Origin: JACKBC01 sp041391125
GTDB taxonomy: Bacteria; Chloroflexota; Anaerolineae; Caldilineales; Caldilineaceae
Assembly: GCA_041391125.1 (NCBI GenBank)
Contig: JAWKON010000012.1
Location: forward strand, 106,826-170,825
Direction: 5' to 3'
Length of the DNA stretch: 64,000 nt
Positions 26,454 through 34,423 of the stretch are shown here, in pieces. Under the pieces are notes generated by a model, which was not told the origin of the DNA, ran no database searches, and saw nothing but the letters and a program-made list of their open reading frames with translations. Each line of letters begins with the position of its first letter. Position 1 is the stretch's first letter. A program made the position numbers and the translations under genes.

Positions 26454-27212
26454 TCAATATGCCGTCCAGCCGCCGTCAATCGTAATGCTGGCGCCGGTGA
26501 CAAAACTGCTGGCATCGCTGGCCAGAAAGACGGCTAACCCGCCGATTTCCTCAATTTCCCCAGCGCCCCATGGGGATTTTGGCAATAAAGGTTTTGTATA
26601 ACTCGGGGTCATCTTTGATGGGCAGGTTCATTTCGGTGGCAAAGGGGCCAGGCAGCATGGCGTTGACCGTAATGTTGTGCGTCGCCCACTCCAGCGCCAG
26701 CGTGCGCGTCATCTGCAAAACCGCGCCTTTGCTGCTGGCATAGGGCGTGCGGTCCGGCATGCTGATAATCGAGAGCGTGGAGCCAATGTTGATGACGCGG
26801 CCATATTGGCGCGCCTTCATGTGCGGCGCCACGGCCCGGCAAAAGAGCCACGGGCCGGTCACGTTGGTGGCCTGCACCTGGGCGAATTCCTCGACGGAAA
26901 GTTTCTCAATGGGGCCTCGGATGTTGACGCCGGCGTTATTGATCAAAATGTCGATCTGGCCAAAATCGGCCAGCACCTGATCCACCGTGCGCTGCACGCC
27001 AGCCGGGTCGGTCACATCACAGGCATAGCCGCGGCAGGCAGCACCGGTGGCGGCGTTGATCTCGGCGGCGGCGGTTTACTGAATTGGCGGCGGTGCGGCT
27101 CACAATGGCCACATTGGCCCGCCTCGGCCAGCGCCTGCGCCATCTGCCGCCCCAGCCTGGTTGCCGCCGGATTTTGGGAACAATTGTACAGTAAAACAGG
27201 AGACAATGTCAA
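26454..27212 (-). pseudogene. Short-chain dehydrogenase, frameshifted and lacking its N-terminal strand
   Basis: The core is a clear SDR: LINNAGVN, VINIGSTLSI, the catalytic YASSK, NAMLPGPFATEMN, and a C-terminus FVTGASITIDGGWTAY reached by adding one base to the C run 26558-26561. Upstream, fragments LGRQMAQALAEAG, NVAIVSRTAANSV and AAAEINAATGAACRGYACDVTDPAG lie in different frames. The usual first beta strand with VALVTGG is missing. The sequence before the glycine-rich loop is AT-rich and has no proper start, so about 12 residues of the NAD site seem lost. This differs from the simple homopolymer breaks elsewhere. Closest relatives would be gluconate or sorbitol-type SDRs. Confidence 0.75.
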
Positions 27213-27267
27213 AAGGAAAATCCGAAATTGACAATGGTCAAAACGTCAATTTAATTTAGGGTGTTTG

Positions 27268-28302
27268 TTATACCGGCGCCGCCACATTGTGCGCCGTTGC
27301 CACCTCCACCAGTTGCGACCAGGTCGTATCATCCAGTGGGATGCCATGAGCGCGGCGCTGTTGGGCCGTGCGCTGTTCGGGGTCGCCGGGCGTCAGCACT
27401 TCATCGTAACCGGGGGCGGGCGGCGTGGCGCGCATCACGTCGGAAAGCGCCGCCGCATCGCCTAGGAAAGCGTCCAGCGGGCGGAAGGCCTCGATGGAAA
27501 GTACGATAAAGAGTACGCCGTTGCCGCGTCGGAAGTTGGGCAACGAGGCGCAACCGGCTCCTGTGAGAATGCCGCCCAAATAGTCCATAAGCAGCGCCAG
27601 ACAATACCCTTTGTGCTCGGCTGCCGGCAGCAACATGCCGCCGGCATAGAGATCGCTCGGGTCGGTGCTCGGGTTGCCGTCGGCGTCTAAAATGCGTCCT
27701 TCCGGCAACGCCTTGCCGGAGTTGCGGGCTACGCGCACTTTGCCCTCGGCCACCACGCTGGTGGCAAAGTCGACCAGCATGGGTGTATCGTTCGCCCGCG
27801 GAATGGCCGCCGCCAGCGGATTGGTGCCCAGCCGCCGGGCGGCGCCGCCGTGGGGCGTCACCAGGCCGCCGGGCGAGCCGCCGTTGCAAAAGCCCATGCC
27901 GATCATCTGAGCGTCGGCGGCCATTTGCACCCATTCGCCCAGCCGACCCACGTGGCCGCAGTTGAAAAGACCGACCGAAGCCATCGCGTGCGCTTTGGCA
28001 TTCTCAATGGCGATCTGCATGGCGCGCTGGGCGCCCACCTGGCCAAAGGCGCGCTGCGCATCCAGCATAGTGACGACGCCAGTTTGGCTGGCCACCATGG
28101 GCACGGCGGTGGGGTCCAGCTCATCGTTTTGGATGGCGCTCAAATATTGGACGGTGCGGATGACGCCATGCGAATCATGACCGGCCAGGTTGGCGGCGAC
28201 CAGCGAGTTGGCCACCAGTTGGGCGTGGGATTCCGGCGCACCGGCGGCTTGAAAGATGGCGGTGATGAAATTTTGGAGAGCTGCGGATTGGATGGTTTGC
28301 AT
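27268..28302 (-). CDS. Ldh_2 family malate/L-lactate-type dehydrogenase
   Basis: NAD(P)-dependent 2-hydroxyacid dehydrogenase of the Ldh_2 family (malate, L-sulfolactate and ureidoglycolate dehydrogenases), 344 residues and intact. Typical elements: NLAGHDSHGVIRTVQYL (catalytic His in DSHG), HVGRLGEWVQMAA, GTNPLAAAIPRAN, MLVDFATSVVAEGKVR and EHKGYCLALLMDYLGGILTGAG. The C-terminus RRAHGIPLDDTTWSQL fits the family end. Substrate is unknown. It follows the SDR and precedes a small membrane protein on the same strand. Confidence 0.93.
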   Translation of the reverse strand: MQTIQSAALQNFITAIFQAAGAPESHAQLVANSLVAANLAGHDSHGVIRTVQYLSAIQNDELDPTAVPMVASQTGVVTMLDAQRAFGQVGAQRAMQIAIENAKAHAMASVGLFNCGHVGRLGEWVQMAADAQMIGMGFCNGGSPGGLVTPHGGAARRLGTNPLAAAIPRANDTPMLVDFATSVVAEGKVRVARNSGKALPEGRILDADGNPSTDPSDLYAGGMLLPAAEHKGYCLALLMDYLGGILTGAGCASLPNFRRGNGVLFIVLSIEAFRPLDAFLGDAAALSDVMRATPPAPGYDEVLTPGDPEQRTAQQRRAHGIPLDDTTWSQLVEVATAHNVAAPV

Positions 28303-28313
28303 GGTTTGCGATC

Positions 28314-28661
28314 TCAGAGATTATGAAACATGAATAGGATGATGATCAAAATGATCAGAAAAATAAGGAGGCCAGGTGTCTCAGTTTTTGGAGGGGGAGG
28401 CTTTCTCAATGCGGCAAGCACTTTGGTGCAATCTGCGACAAACTTTCTGGAGTCAGTGAGATGTTCATCCTCACTTTTGGCGCCATAGATAGCATCGTCG
28501 ATAGTTTTTGCTATTCTTGTGAGTTCCGCCACGACATTAGGTGGTAAATTTTGGGCGTTTTTGACTACATCGCCCAACTTGTCACCTTTTGAACCGTAGT
28601 CTTTTTTAAGCGCACTTGCTATCTTTTTGCCTTCCCGCACCATAATGTCTAAATCAGCCAT
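28314..28661 (-). CDS. Small C-tail-anchored protein, unknown function
   Basis: Protein of 115 residues from ATG 28661, with GGAGG 8 bases upstream. It is helical and charged for about 90 residues (MVREGKKIASALKKDYGSKG, AKTIDDAIYGAK). A Pro-rich joint (KPPPPKTETP) leads to one strongly hydrophobic C-terminal helix (LLIFLIILIIILFMF). No family recognised. It is 11 bases from the Ldh_2 gene, so they may share a transcript. Confidence 0.65.
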   Translation of the reverse strand: MADLDIMVREGKKIASALKKDYGSKGDKLGDVVKNAQNLPPNVVAELTRIAKTIDDAIYGAKSEDEHLTDSRKFVADCTKVLAALRKPPPPKTETPGLLIFLIILIIILFMFHNL

Positions 28662-28779
28662 AATACATTCCTCCTTTTGTTCCATGTTCGGGGCCAAGAA
28701 CTACACGGACAGAATGCAGCTATGATTTTTGATTGTTGCTTCTAGGACGACGCTATTAGCTGGTTGACCGATAAATTGA

Positions 28780-28861
28780 TTTTACCGCTAAGATCGCAAA
28801 AAAACGCGAGGAATCTGCTCGAGTACCCTTCGCGCATCTTCGCGCTCTTCGCGGTAGAAAA
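28780..28861. repeat. Inverted repeat, family F (TTTTACCGC), copy 1
   Basis: TTTTACCGC and GCGGTAGAAAA close a hairpin with inner words of the CGCGAAGATNCGC type. It matches the copy at 48214. The rest of the 28662-29091 gap shows no gene. Confidence 0.8.
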
Positions 28862-29091
28862 AATTAGATGTAACAGTCAATCAGCGCTATTAGATTGGTG
28901 TGCCTTTCTAATCTAATGGGGGTACGTTTAGCCGCATAAGCGGATTATAGCACAATTAAGTTGCAAAAAATTACCCAATACCTATCCCGATACTATCCTA
29001 AAAATGCTCGTTGGCAATCTCACCATCGGTTAAAACCGGCGCCTGCTTGGTTACAGTCGCAAAGCAACCATTTATTCGGCGGTGTCAACTT

Positions 29092-30420
29092 TTACGGCAG
29101 CTTCAACAGATCATCCACGTTGATCAATTGCCCCGTGGCGATGGATTCGTTGGCGGCGATGCCCAGCAGGATGGAAGCGGCGCCGTCGATGTGGCTGGCG
29201 GCCCGGTTGTACGGATCAACCGGCGGATTGGGCGCGAAGATTTGCTCCAGCAGGAAGGGGTCGGCGCCGCCGTGGCCGCCGCCGCTCACCTTGGGAATTT
29301 CAGCCACATAGGGCCTGTCAAACATGGGGAAGACGCGAATTTCAGCGCCGCCAAATTCCGCCCGCAGGCGCGCTTGCTCTTCCCGGGATTCTAGCGTCTC
29401 TTCCTGGCCCATAATAAAAGTTTTGCCCACCGACTCGATCAGATCCACCTCGACGCGGCCGCGGTCGCCCGTGATCGCCACTTTGTAGCCTTCCCACGGC
29501 GAATAGGCCAGCAGCGAATAGGTGAGCAGCACGCCGTTGCGATAGCGGGCGGTGACGCTCATGGTGTCTTCGGCGGTAATGTTGTCGCCAAAGACGTTGC
29601 GGTCGCGCACGTAGCCCGAATCTTTTTCAGCTTCCAAATAGAGACCGCGCAGCGTATCGCTGTTGTCCAGGCGCAGGGCAAAGGGATCGCTGGCGGCAGC
29701 GTCCTGGCCCGTGTAGCGGTCATAGGCATAGGTTTCACCGCGGGCGGCGGCGTTTTCACGGCCGTAAAAGCGCAGATCGCCCATGGCGAAAACCTGCTGC
29801 GGATAGGAGTCGATCCACCAGTTGATCAGGTCAAAGTGGTGGGTGGCTTTGTGGACCAGCAGCCCGCCCGACTTGTCCTTTTCGCGGTGCCAGCGCCGGA
29901 AGTAGTCGGCCCCGTGCGATGTATCGAGCACCCACTGGAAGTTGACGTGCTGCGGTCGGCCCACGGCGCCGTTGATGAGCAGGTCGCGCACTTTGGTCAC
30001 AATGGGGGCGTAGCGGTAATTAAAGGCCACGCGCAGCTTGCGCCCGGTGCGCTCGATGGCGGCGAAAATGGCGCGCGCCTTGGCGGCGTCGATGGTCATG
30101 GGCTTTTCGGTAATGGCGTCGCAGCCCAGCTCCATGGCGCGCACAATATATTGGTGGTGCGTCGAATCCATGGTGGTGACGATGACCGTGTCCGGCTTGG
30201 TTTCGGCCACCATCTGGTCAAAATTATCGGCGTGAAAAGTCGGCACGGCTGGATAGTCGACCTGTTCGGCCAGTTGCTCGTTGTACCAATCCATGCGCGT
30301 CTGGCTCAAGTCGCACAGCCCCACCAACTCCGCGCTTTCGGCATACGTCGAGGTGATGGCGCGAATAAACATGCCGGCGCGCCCGCCGGTCCCCACAACT
30401 GCATAACGCTTGCGCATCAT
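29092..30420 (-). CDS. Gfo/Idh/MocA family oxidoreductase
   Basis: NAD(P)-dependent sugar or inositol dehydrogenase family protein of 442 residues. The N-terminal Rossmann motif is YAVVGTGGRAGMFIRAI, and the conserved EKPM appears in CDAITEKPMTIDAAKA. The C-terminal domain has NFQWVLDTSHGADYFRRWH and HKATHHFDLINWW, typical of the larger members acting on oligosaccharides or sugar acids. The start at 30420 is followed by MRKRYAVVG. The gene is intact and alone between two repeat-bearing gaps. Confidence 0.92.
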   Translation of the reverse strand: MMRKRYAVVGTGGRAGMFIRAITSTYAESAELVGLCDLSQTRMDWYNEQLAEQVDYPAVPTFHADNFDQMVAETKPDTVIVTTMDSTHHQYIVRAMELGCDAITEKPMTIDAAKARAIFAAIERTGRKLRVAFNYRYAPIVTKVRDLLINGAVGRPQHVNFQWVLDTSHGADYFRRWHREKDKSGGLLVHKATHHFDLINWWIDSYPQQVFAMGDLRFYGRENAAARGETYAYDRYTGQDAAASDPFALRLDNSDTLRGLYLEAEKDSGYVRDRNVFGDNITAEDTMSVTARYRNGVLLTYSLLAYSPWEGYKVAITGDRGRVEVDLIESVGKTFIMGQEETLESREEQARLRAEFGGAEIRVFPMFDRPYVAEIPKVSGGGHGGADPFLLEQIFAPNPPVDPYNRAASHIDGAASILLGIAANESIATGQLINVDDLLKLP

Positions 30421-30453
30421 AATATCCCTTCTGTAAAATCATTCATTGGTCGT

Positions 30454-30534
30454 CTCTCCTCCCCCTGGCCGCACTTTGTGCGGCTTTCCCCTCCTCTCCA
30501 CTTGTGGAGAGGAGGGGGCCAGGGAGAGGAGAGG
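30454..30534. repeat. Inverted repeat, family L, copy 2
   Basis: CTCTCCTCCCCCTGGCC faces GGCCAGGGAGAGGAGAG, with inner CCTCTCCACTTGTGGAGAGG and GCCGCACTTTGTGCGGC hairpins. It is related to 18630 in its C-rich outer arms and three-stem layout. Confidence 0.8.
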
Positions 30535-30626
30535 CCAACACCCAAATAAAAAATCGCAAAGCACGCTAATCAAAATCGGGCTTTCGAGCCGCTATGCTTT
30601 GCGATAATTCAAGAGACAACAATGGT

Positions 30627-31169
30627 TTAACAGGTGCGAGCGGCGCGCGTGGTTGCTCGGCGATACAGCTTGACCGCCACAAAGAGTCCCACAATGGTGG
30701 ACGCGCTCACCAACAGCACCGTCCAGCCATTCCACGGGCCCAGTCGCCACGTATCAGTAAGCGGTTCGGACTGGATGCCGAGGACGCGTTTAGCGGCCTG
30801 TTCCTGATGGGCCTTCTCCAACGCGTTGTGTAAATTCTGGCGGAATTGCGGCGCCGGGTGCGCTTGTACAGTCTGATCGGCTAGGTTATCGGCCAGATCG
30901 GTCAGGAGCGCCAGATCGGGCGACAGCTTGTGAATGGCCGGGCCTAGCTTGCGCACCGGTTTGGGGTGAGCGGTGTCGGTCGGATCGGCATCCGTTTGGA
31001 CAGCCTGATCGGCCAGGCGTTGAAAATGCCCATCCAGCACATCTTCGGCGGACAAAGTGCGTCCGTTGCCCATATCAAGGCCCGGTAGAGAAGGCTCATC
31101 TTCAGGGGAAAACCAGCGCAGTTCCACAAACGAGACAATGGGGGCTGTGATCTCGGTTAGTAAATTCAT
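30627..31169 (-). CDS. Membrane protein paired with the ECF sigma factor (possible anti-sigma factor)
   Basis: Protein of 180 residues from ATG 31169, two bases after the sigma stop (a GTG at 31181 would overlap it). The first 140 residues are soluble and helical (LADQAVQTDADPTDTAHP, ALLTDLADNLADQTVQ). One membrane helix follows near the end (WTVLLVSASTIVGLFVAVKLY), with a short basic tail. No zinc-binding anti-sigma motif is seen. Its place right after an ECF sigma gene suggests that it controls that factor. Confidence 0.7.
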   Translation of the reverse strand: MNLLTEITAPIVSFVELRWFSPEDEPSLPGLDMGNGRTLSAEDVLDGHFQRLADQAVQTDADPTDTAHPKPVRKLGPAIHKLSPDLALLTDLADNLADQTVQAHPAPQFRQNLHNALEKAHQEQAAKRVLGIQSEPLTDTWRLGPWNGWTVLLVSASTIVGLFVAVKLYRRATTRAARTC

Positions 31170-31171
31170 TT

Positions 31172-31927
31172 TTATTCCCACTCGCGCGACTCCAAATCTT
31201 GACGCAACGCAGCTAGCGTGCGGAAATAGAGCGACTTGATAGCGCTCTCACTTTTATTCATGAGTTCGCCAATTTCCACGTTTGAAAGCCGGCTGCTGAA
31301 CTTGTATAGCAGCAGATTGCGCCGCTCTTCGGGCAGCCGCTCAATGGCGTCCCACAGCGCATCGTGTTTCTCGGCCTGTTCAATCTGCACTTCGGGCGTC
31401 TCTTCGGTGCGGCTGTGCGACCAGAGCCGGTCCAGCGACAGAAAGCTGCGACGGCTGCGGTCGCGGTGCCAGTTGGCCACCAGATTGTGCGCAATGCGAA
31501 AGAGCCAGGCCGAAAAGGGCGCCCCGCGATCCGCATAAGTGTGCAGCCGCGACAGCGCCCGGTAAAAGGTGCGCGCCGTCAAATCTTCGGCGTCGTGCGG
31601 ATTGCCCACCCGGTGAAAAATATAGGCATAGACGCGATCCACATATCGTTCATACAAAACGCCAAAAGCAGCCGGATCGCGCTGCGCCTGCAAAATGAGC
31701 CGCACCTCTTCTTGCTTCAGTTGGACGTCTGCTTCGCTTTCGCCGAATGCCAATGCGTCGGAACGGCTTGGGACCGCGGTCATATCCTGCGTATCGGCAG
31801 GAGTCGCATCAAGCTCCAGTTCCCATGCATCGCCATCCGCCGCGGCATCTTTGAGCGGCGTATCGACAGGCGCACCCAACAGGCTGGAAAACGCACCCTC
31901 CAGCTTGGATGACCAGTTAAGAGGCAT
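31172..31927 (-). CDS. ECF-type RNA polymerase sigma factor
   Basis: Sigma-70 family protein of 251 residues from ATG 31927, with GGAGG 9 bases upstream. An acidic N-terminal extension of about 75 residues is unusual for the group. Region 2 follows (FGVLYERYVDRVYAYIFHR, DAEDLTARTFYRALSRLH, PFSAWLFRIAHNLVANWHRD) and then region 4 (IERLPEERRNLLLYKFSSRL, SNVEIGELMNKSESAIKSLYFR). It would direct RNA polymerase to a small regulon, probably including this operon. The partner membrane gene follows directly. Confidence 0.92.
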   Translation of the reverse strand: MPLNWSSKLEGAFSSLLGAPVDTPLKDAAADGDAWELELDATPADTQDMTAVPSRSDALAFGESEADVQLKQEEVRLILQAQRDPAAFGVLYERYVDRVYAYIFHRVGNPHDAEDLTARTFYRALSRLHTYADRGAPFSAWLFRIAHNLVANWHRDRSRRSFLSLDRLWSHSRTEETPEVQIEQAEKHDALWDAIERLPEERRNLLLYKFSSRLSNVEIGELMNKSESAIKSLYFRTLAALRQDLESREWE

Positions 31928-31990
31928 TGGGCATGACCTCCGCGCAACTGGCGCCGTAACAATATAGCATTCTCTTTTCTCCCTAATTGT

Positions 31991-32062
31991 GGGGTTGGGG
32001 GCTAGGGATTGGGGAGCAAGTGCAACGCCACGCCTGCTCCCCAATCCCTAAGCCCCGACCCC
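31991..32062. repeat. Inverted repeat, family D (CCCTAATCCCTA), copy 1
   Basis: GGGGTTGGGGGCTAGGGATT ... TGCTCCCCAATCCCTAAGCC, arms of about 27 bases. It lies between thiN and the sigma factor gene. Other copies are at 35661 and 61111. Confidence 0.85.
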
Positions 32063-32730
32063 TAATCTCCTATTTTCTCCCCGGTATTATAGCGCTGAAT
32101 GTGTGTCACCAGCAAAAGCCCGCTGCGAATGGATATGGCAGCCGTTGCCGTCGCTAGTTCGTTGCTGATGCCGCGGGTGCTGCCAAAGGGCAGTTCGGCA
32201 TTCTGCAACGGATAGCGCAGCCCGCTATAGGTAATACCGGTAACGCGCGGGCTGAGCGGAATGGCGCTGATTACATCCCCCGGCGCGCCTTCCAGCGCAA
32301 TAGTCTGGCCGCCGCGCATAATCTGCGCGCTCTGCCCATTCTCCACTACGCTGATGTGCGCCGGCCAGTCGCGCTGGGCCAGAATGAGCAAATTGGCCAG
32401 CGATTGATCGAGCCGGTCGCCCTGCGCGCCCACCAGCACAATTTTCGCCGCCCCCTCGGCTATCGCGCGCTCAATGGCCAGTTCCAGATCGGTCTGATCC
32501 TTTTCGGGCCTGTGGCGTTCCATCTGCACGCCTTGGGCGGCCAAATGGGCGATCTCGGATGCGCTCAAGCTATCCATATCGCCGACCACAATGTGGGGCA
32601 ATCGACCAATCTTGACCGCATGACGGGCGCCGCCATCGGCCCCGATGAGCAGATCATCGGCGCGCAACAGCTTGGCCAGCCCCGTATAATCCGCTATGAG
32701 ACCGTTGACAAAAATGATGGCGCGCGTCAT
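32062..32730 (-). CDS. thiN: Thiamine pyrophosphokinase
   Basis: Cytoplasmic enzyme of 222 residues that transfers pyrophosphate from ATP to thiamine to give thiamine diphosphate. Family motifs are present: LIGADGGARHAVKIG, HIVVGDMDSLS, RHRPEKDQTDLELAIERA and LVGAQGDRLDQSLANLLIL. The C-terminal beta domain carries GDVISAIPLSPRVTGIT and SNELA. Its start overlaps the stop of the AI-2E family gene by four bases, so they form an operon. Confidence 0.93.
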   Translation of the reverse strand: MTRAIIFVNGLIADYTGLAKLLRADDLLIGADGGARHAVKIGRLPHIVVGDMDSLSASEIAHLAAQGVQMERHRPEKDQTDLELAIERAIAEGAAKIVLVGAQGDRLDQSLANLLILAQRDWPAHISVVENGQSAQIMRGGQTIALEGAPGDVISAIPLSPRVTGITYSGLRYPLQNAELPFGSTRGISNELATATAAISIRSGLLLVTHIQRYNTGEKIGD

Positions 32731-34259
32731 TCCGGCTCGTTGTTTTCGGCTGTGGATGGAATTGCTTCCGGCTGGGGAGCTGTTTTGTCGACGGGCGGGC
32801 CATCGCCGTTTGGTGGGGGTAAAGCTGGCTTGTTTGCGGACGCGCGCGCCAGCGCGCGCCCTCTGACGATGCGCCGGTAGGAGCCAATCCGCCGGCGGGG
32901 GGAGTGGGTTGGTGCGGGAAAGGGTGGATAGTCGAGTAGCTTGGCGTGGATGTAGCCGCCAAGCACGCGCATGGTGGCCAGGACGGGGGCCGCCAAAAAG
33001 GCGCCCAGAATGCCCCCTATGCTAAAGCCCACCACCACGCCGCACATAACAATCACCGGATGCAGGTTGACGCTGTCGCCGATGACGCGCGGCACAATCA
33101 GACCGTTTTCAAATTGCTGGATCAGAAAATAGGCGCCCACCACCATCAGCGCAAAGCCCAAATTGCTAATATCGGCCAGCGCCGGATTGGTGCTGCCCTG
33201 AATGAGCGCCACAATCACTGCGGGGATCATGGCCAATGTGGGGCCAAGGTTGGGTACGATTTCCAATGCGCCGGCCACAATGCCCAGGATGAGGGCGCCG
33301 GGCATGCCCAGCGCCGTAAGCGCCAGCCAGGTGACCAGCCCAATGGTTAACCCCAATACAATCTGGCCCCGAAAAAAGGCCTGCCAAATATGACCGACGC
33401 GGCGCAACAGCTCTTCTAATTCGGGCTGATAGGCGCGCGGAAATAAGTTTCCAAAATAACTGCGAATGTGGGGCGCATCTTTGGTGATGTACATACTCAT
33501 CACGAATGTGAGCAGTGTGGACAGAATGGCTTGAAAGATGCCGCCTACGAGGTTAAAGCTGAGCACCGCCGTGCTGCCCACCACGTTGGTGGCGGCTCCC
33601 AGCACCTGCTGTACATAGGTCAGAATCTGCTCCAGCGTGGGCGCAAAAGTAAACTGGAACTGGTTCACATTTTGCTGAATCTGCTGGAATAGTTCCCCAA
33701 TGGGCAGTTCAAACCCGACCACTTCAAATTTGCGGTCGGGCGCTACATTGGCAATCGCCGTGGCAATGGCGGTGATCAGATTGTTGATGATGGTGGTGGC
33801 GTTAAAATTGGCAATCTGGATCAACTGATCGTACAAAACCGGGAAGATCAGCACCGGCGCCAGCACAATGCCTACCAGAATCAGAACTGACAGAATAATG
33901 GTGGTGACGCCGCGCGGAATGCGGATCCGTTCGGCCACATCCACAATGGGCTTGAGCAGATAGGCAATGATGCCGGCCATAATCAGAATGGGCAGCACCG
34001 GTTTGCTAATCCACACAATAGCCACAGTGGCGATGAGCAGGATGACCAACACGGTGCGCTTGGTCGACATGTCCCACTGCGAACCAATTTGCGCCGCCAT
34101 AATTTGCGCCGCGCTAACTTGCGCCGCGCTAACTTGCGCCGCGCTAACTTGTCCGTGCGCAGGCGCGCCACTCACCGCTACCGGCGCTTCGGTGGCATCA
34201 GCGCCGTTGTGCGTCCCCTCCTCTATAGAATTGGGATTGCGATCAGATGGTTCCATCAT
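32727..34259 (-). CDS. AI-2E family transporter-like membrane protein
   Basis: Membrane protein of 510 residues with the AI-2E/UPF0118 layout: paired N-terminal helices (VLVILLIATVAIVWISKPVLPILIM region), a central helix-loop region, then LTIGLVTWLALTALGMPG, GALEIVPNLGP and GFSIGGILGAFLAAPVLA. Family members export peptides, ions or AI-2, and the substrate here is unknown. A soluble N-terminal extension of about 65 residues carries QVSAA repeats, and there is a Pro-rich C-terminal tail. The gene is upstream of and coupled to thiN. Confidence 0.9.
   Translation of the reverse strand: MMEPSDRNPNSIEEGTHNGADATEAPVAVSGAPAHGQVSAAQVSAAQVSAAQIMAAQIGSQWDMSTKRTVLVILLIATVAIVWISKPVLPILIMAGIIAYLLKPIVDVAERIRIPRGVTTIILSVLILVGIVLAPVLIFPVLYDQLIQIANFNATTIINNLITAIATAIANVAPDRKFEVVGFELPIGELFQQIQQNVNQFQFTFAPTLEQILTYVQQVLGAATNVVGSTAVLSFNLVGGIFQAILSTLLTFVMSMYITKDAPHIRSYFGNLFPRAYQPELEELLRRVGHIWQAFFRGQIVLGLTIGLVTWLALTALGMPGALILGIVAGALEIVPNLGPTLAMIPAVIVALIQGSTNPALADISNLGFALMVVGAYFLIQQFENGLIVPRVIGDSVNLHPVIVMCGVVVGFSIGGILGAFLAAPVLATMRVLGGYIHAKLLDYPPFPAPTHSPRRRIGSYRRIVRGRALARASANKPALPPPNGDGPPVDKTAPQPEAIPSTAENNEPE
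34091..34150. repeat. 15-bp tandem repeat inside the AI-2E family gene
   Basis: Four units of GCGCCGCGCTAACTT (the last unit in coding order is degenerate) encode QVSAA, QVSAA, QVSAA, QIMAA in the cytoplasmic N-terminal extension. Confidence 0.85.
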
Positions 34260-34269
34260 GGGTTGTCGT

Positions 34270-34310
34270 ATTGCGTGTTGCGTATTGCGTCAACTGGTCG
34301 AGAGAATCAA
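34270..34310. repeat. Half copy of family A repeat
   Basis: ATTGCGTGTTGCGTATTGCG followed by TCAACTGGTCGAGAGAATC, which resembles the arm and first part of the loop of the copies at 19054 and 58430. No facing arm. It lies 11 bases upstream of the AI-2E family start. Confidence 0.65.
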
Positions 34311-34330
34311 GGGGCGGCGAAGGACTGTCA

Positions 34331-34410
34331 CCTTGTCACCCCTTCACCTTGTCCCCCCTTCACCTTGTCACCCCTTCACCTTGTCACCCCTGCACCTTGT
34401 CACCCCTTCA
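34331..34410. repeat. Five 16-bp tandem repeats (CCTTGTCACCCCTTCA)
   Basis: Five head-to-tail units of CCTTGTCACCCCTTCA with single-base differences, between the nurA stop and the AI-2E family start. The core CACCTTGTCA also builds the palindrome at 53880. Confidence 0.9.
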
Positions 34411-34423
34411 CCCCTTCACCGCC

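Noticed and set aside
26551..27015. Independent 154-residue SDR gene
   Set aside because: Its C-terminal part continues in another frame to 26454 and its N-terminal part lies upstream in other frames; it is a fragment of one gene.
34331..34410. Regular 16-bp repeats as a CRISPR array
   Set aside because: Units are head to tail with no spacers and no cas genes are present; it is a simple tandem repeat.
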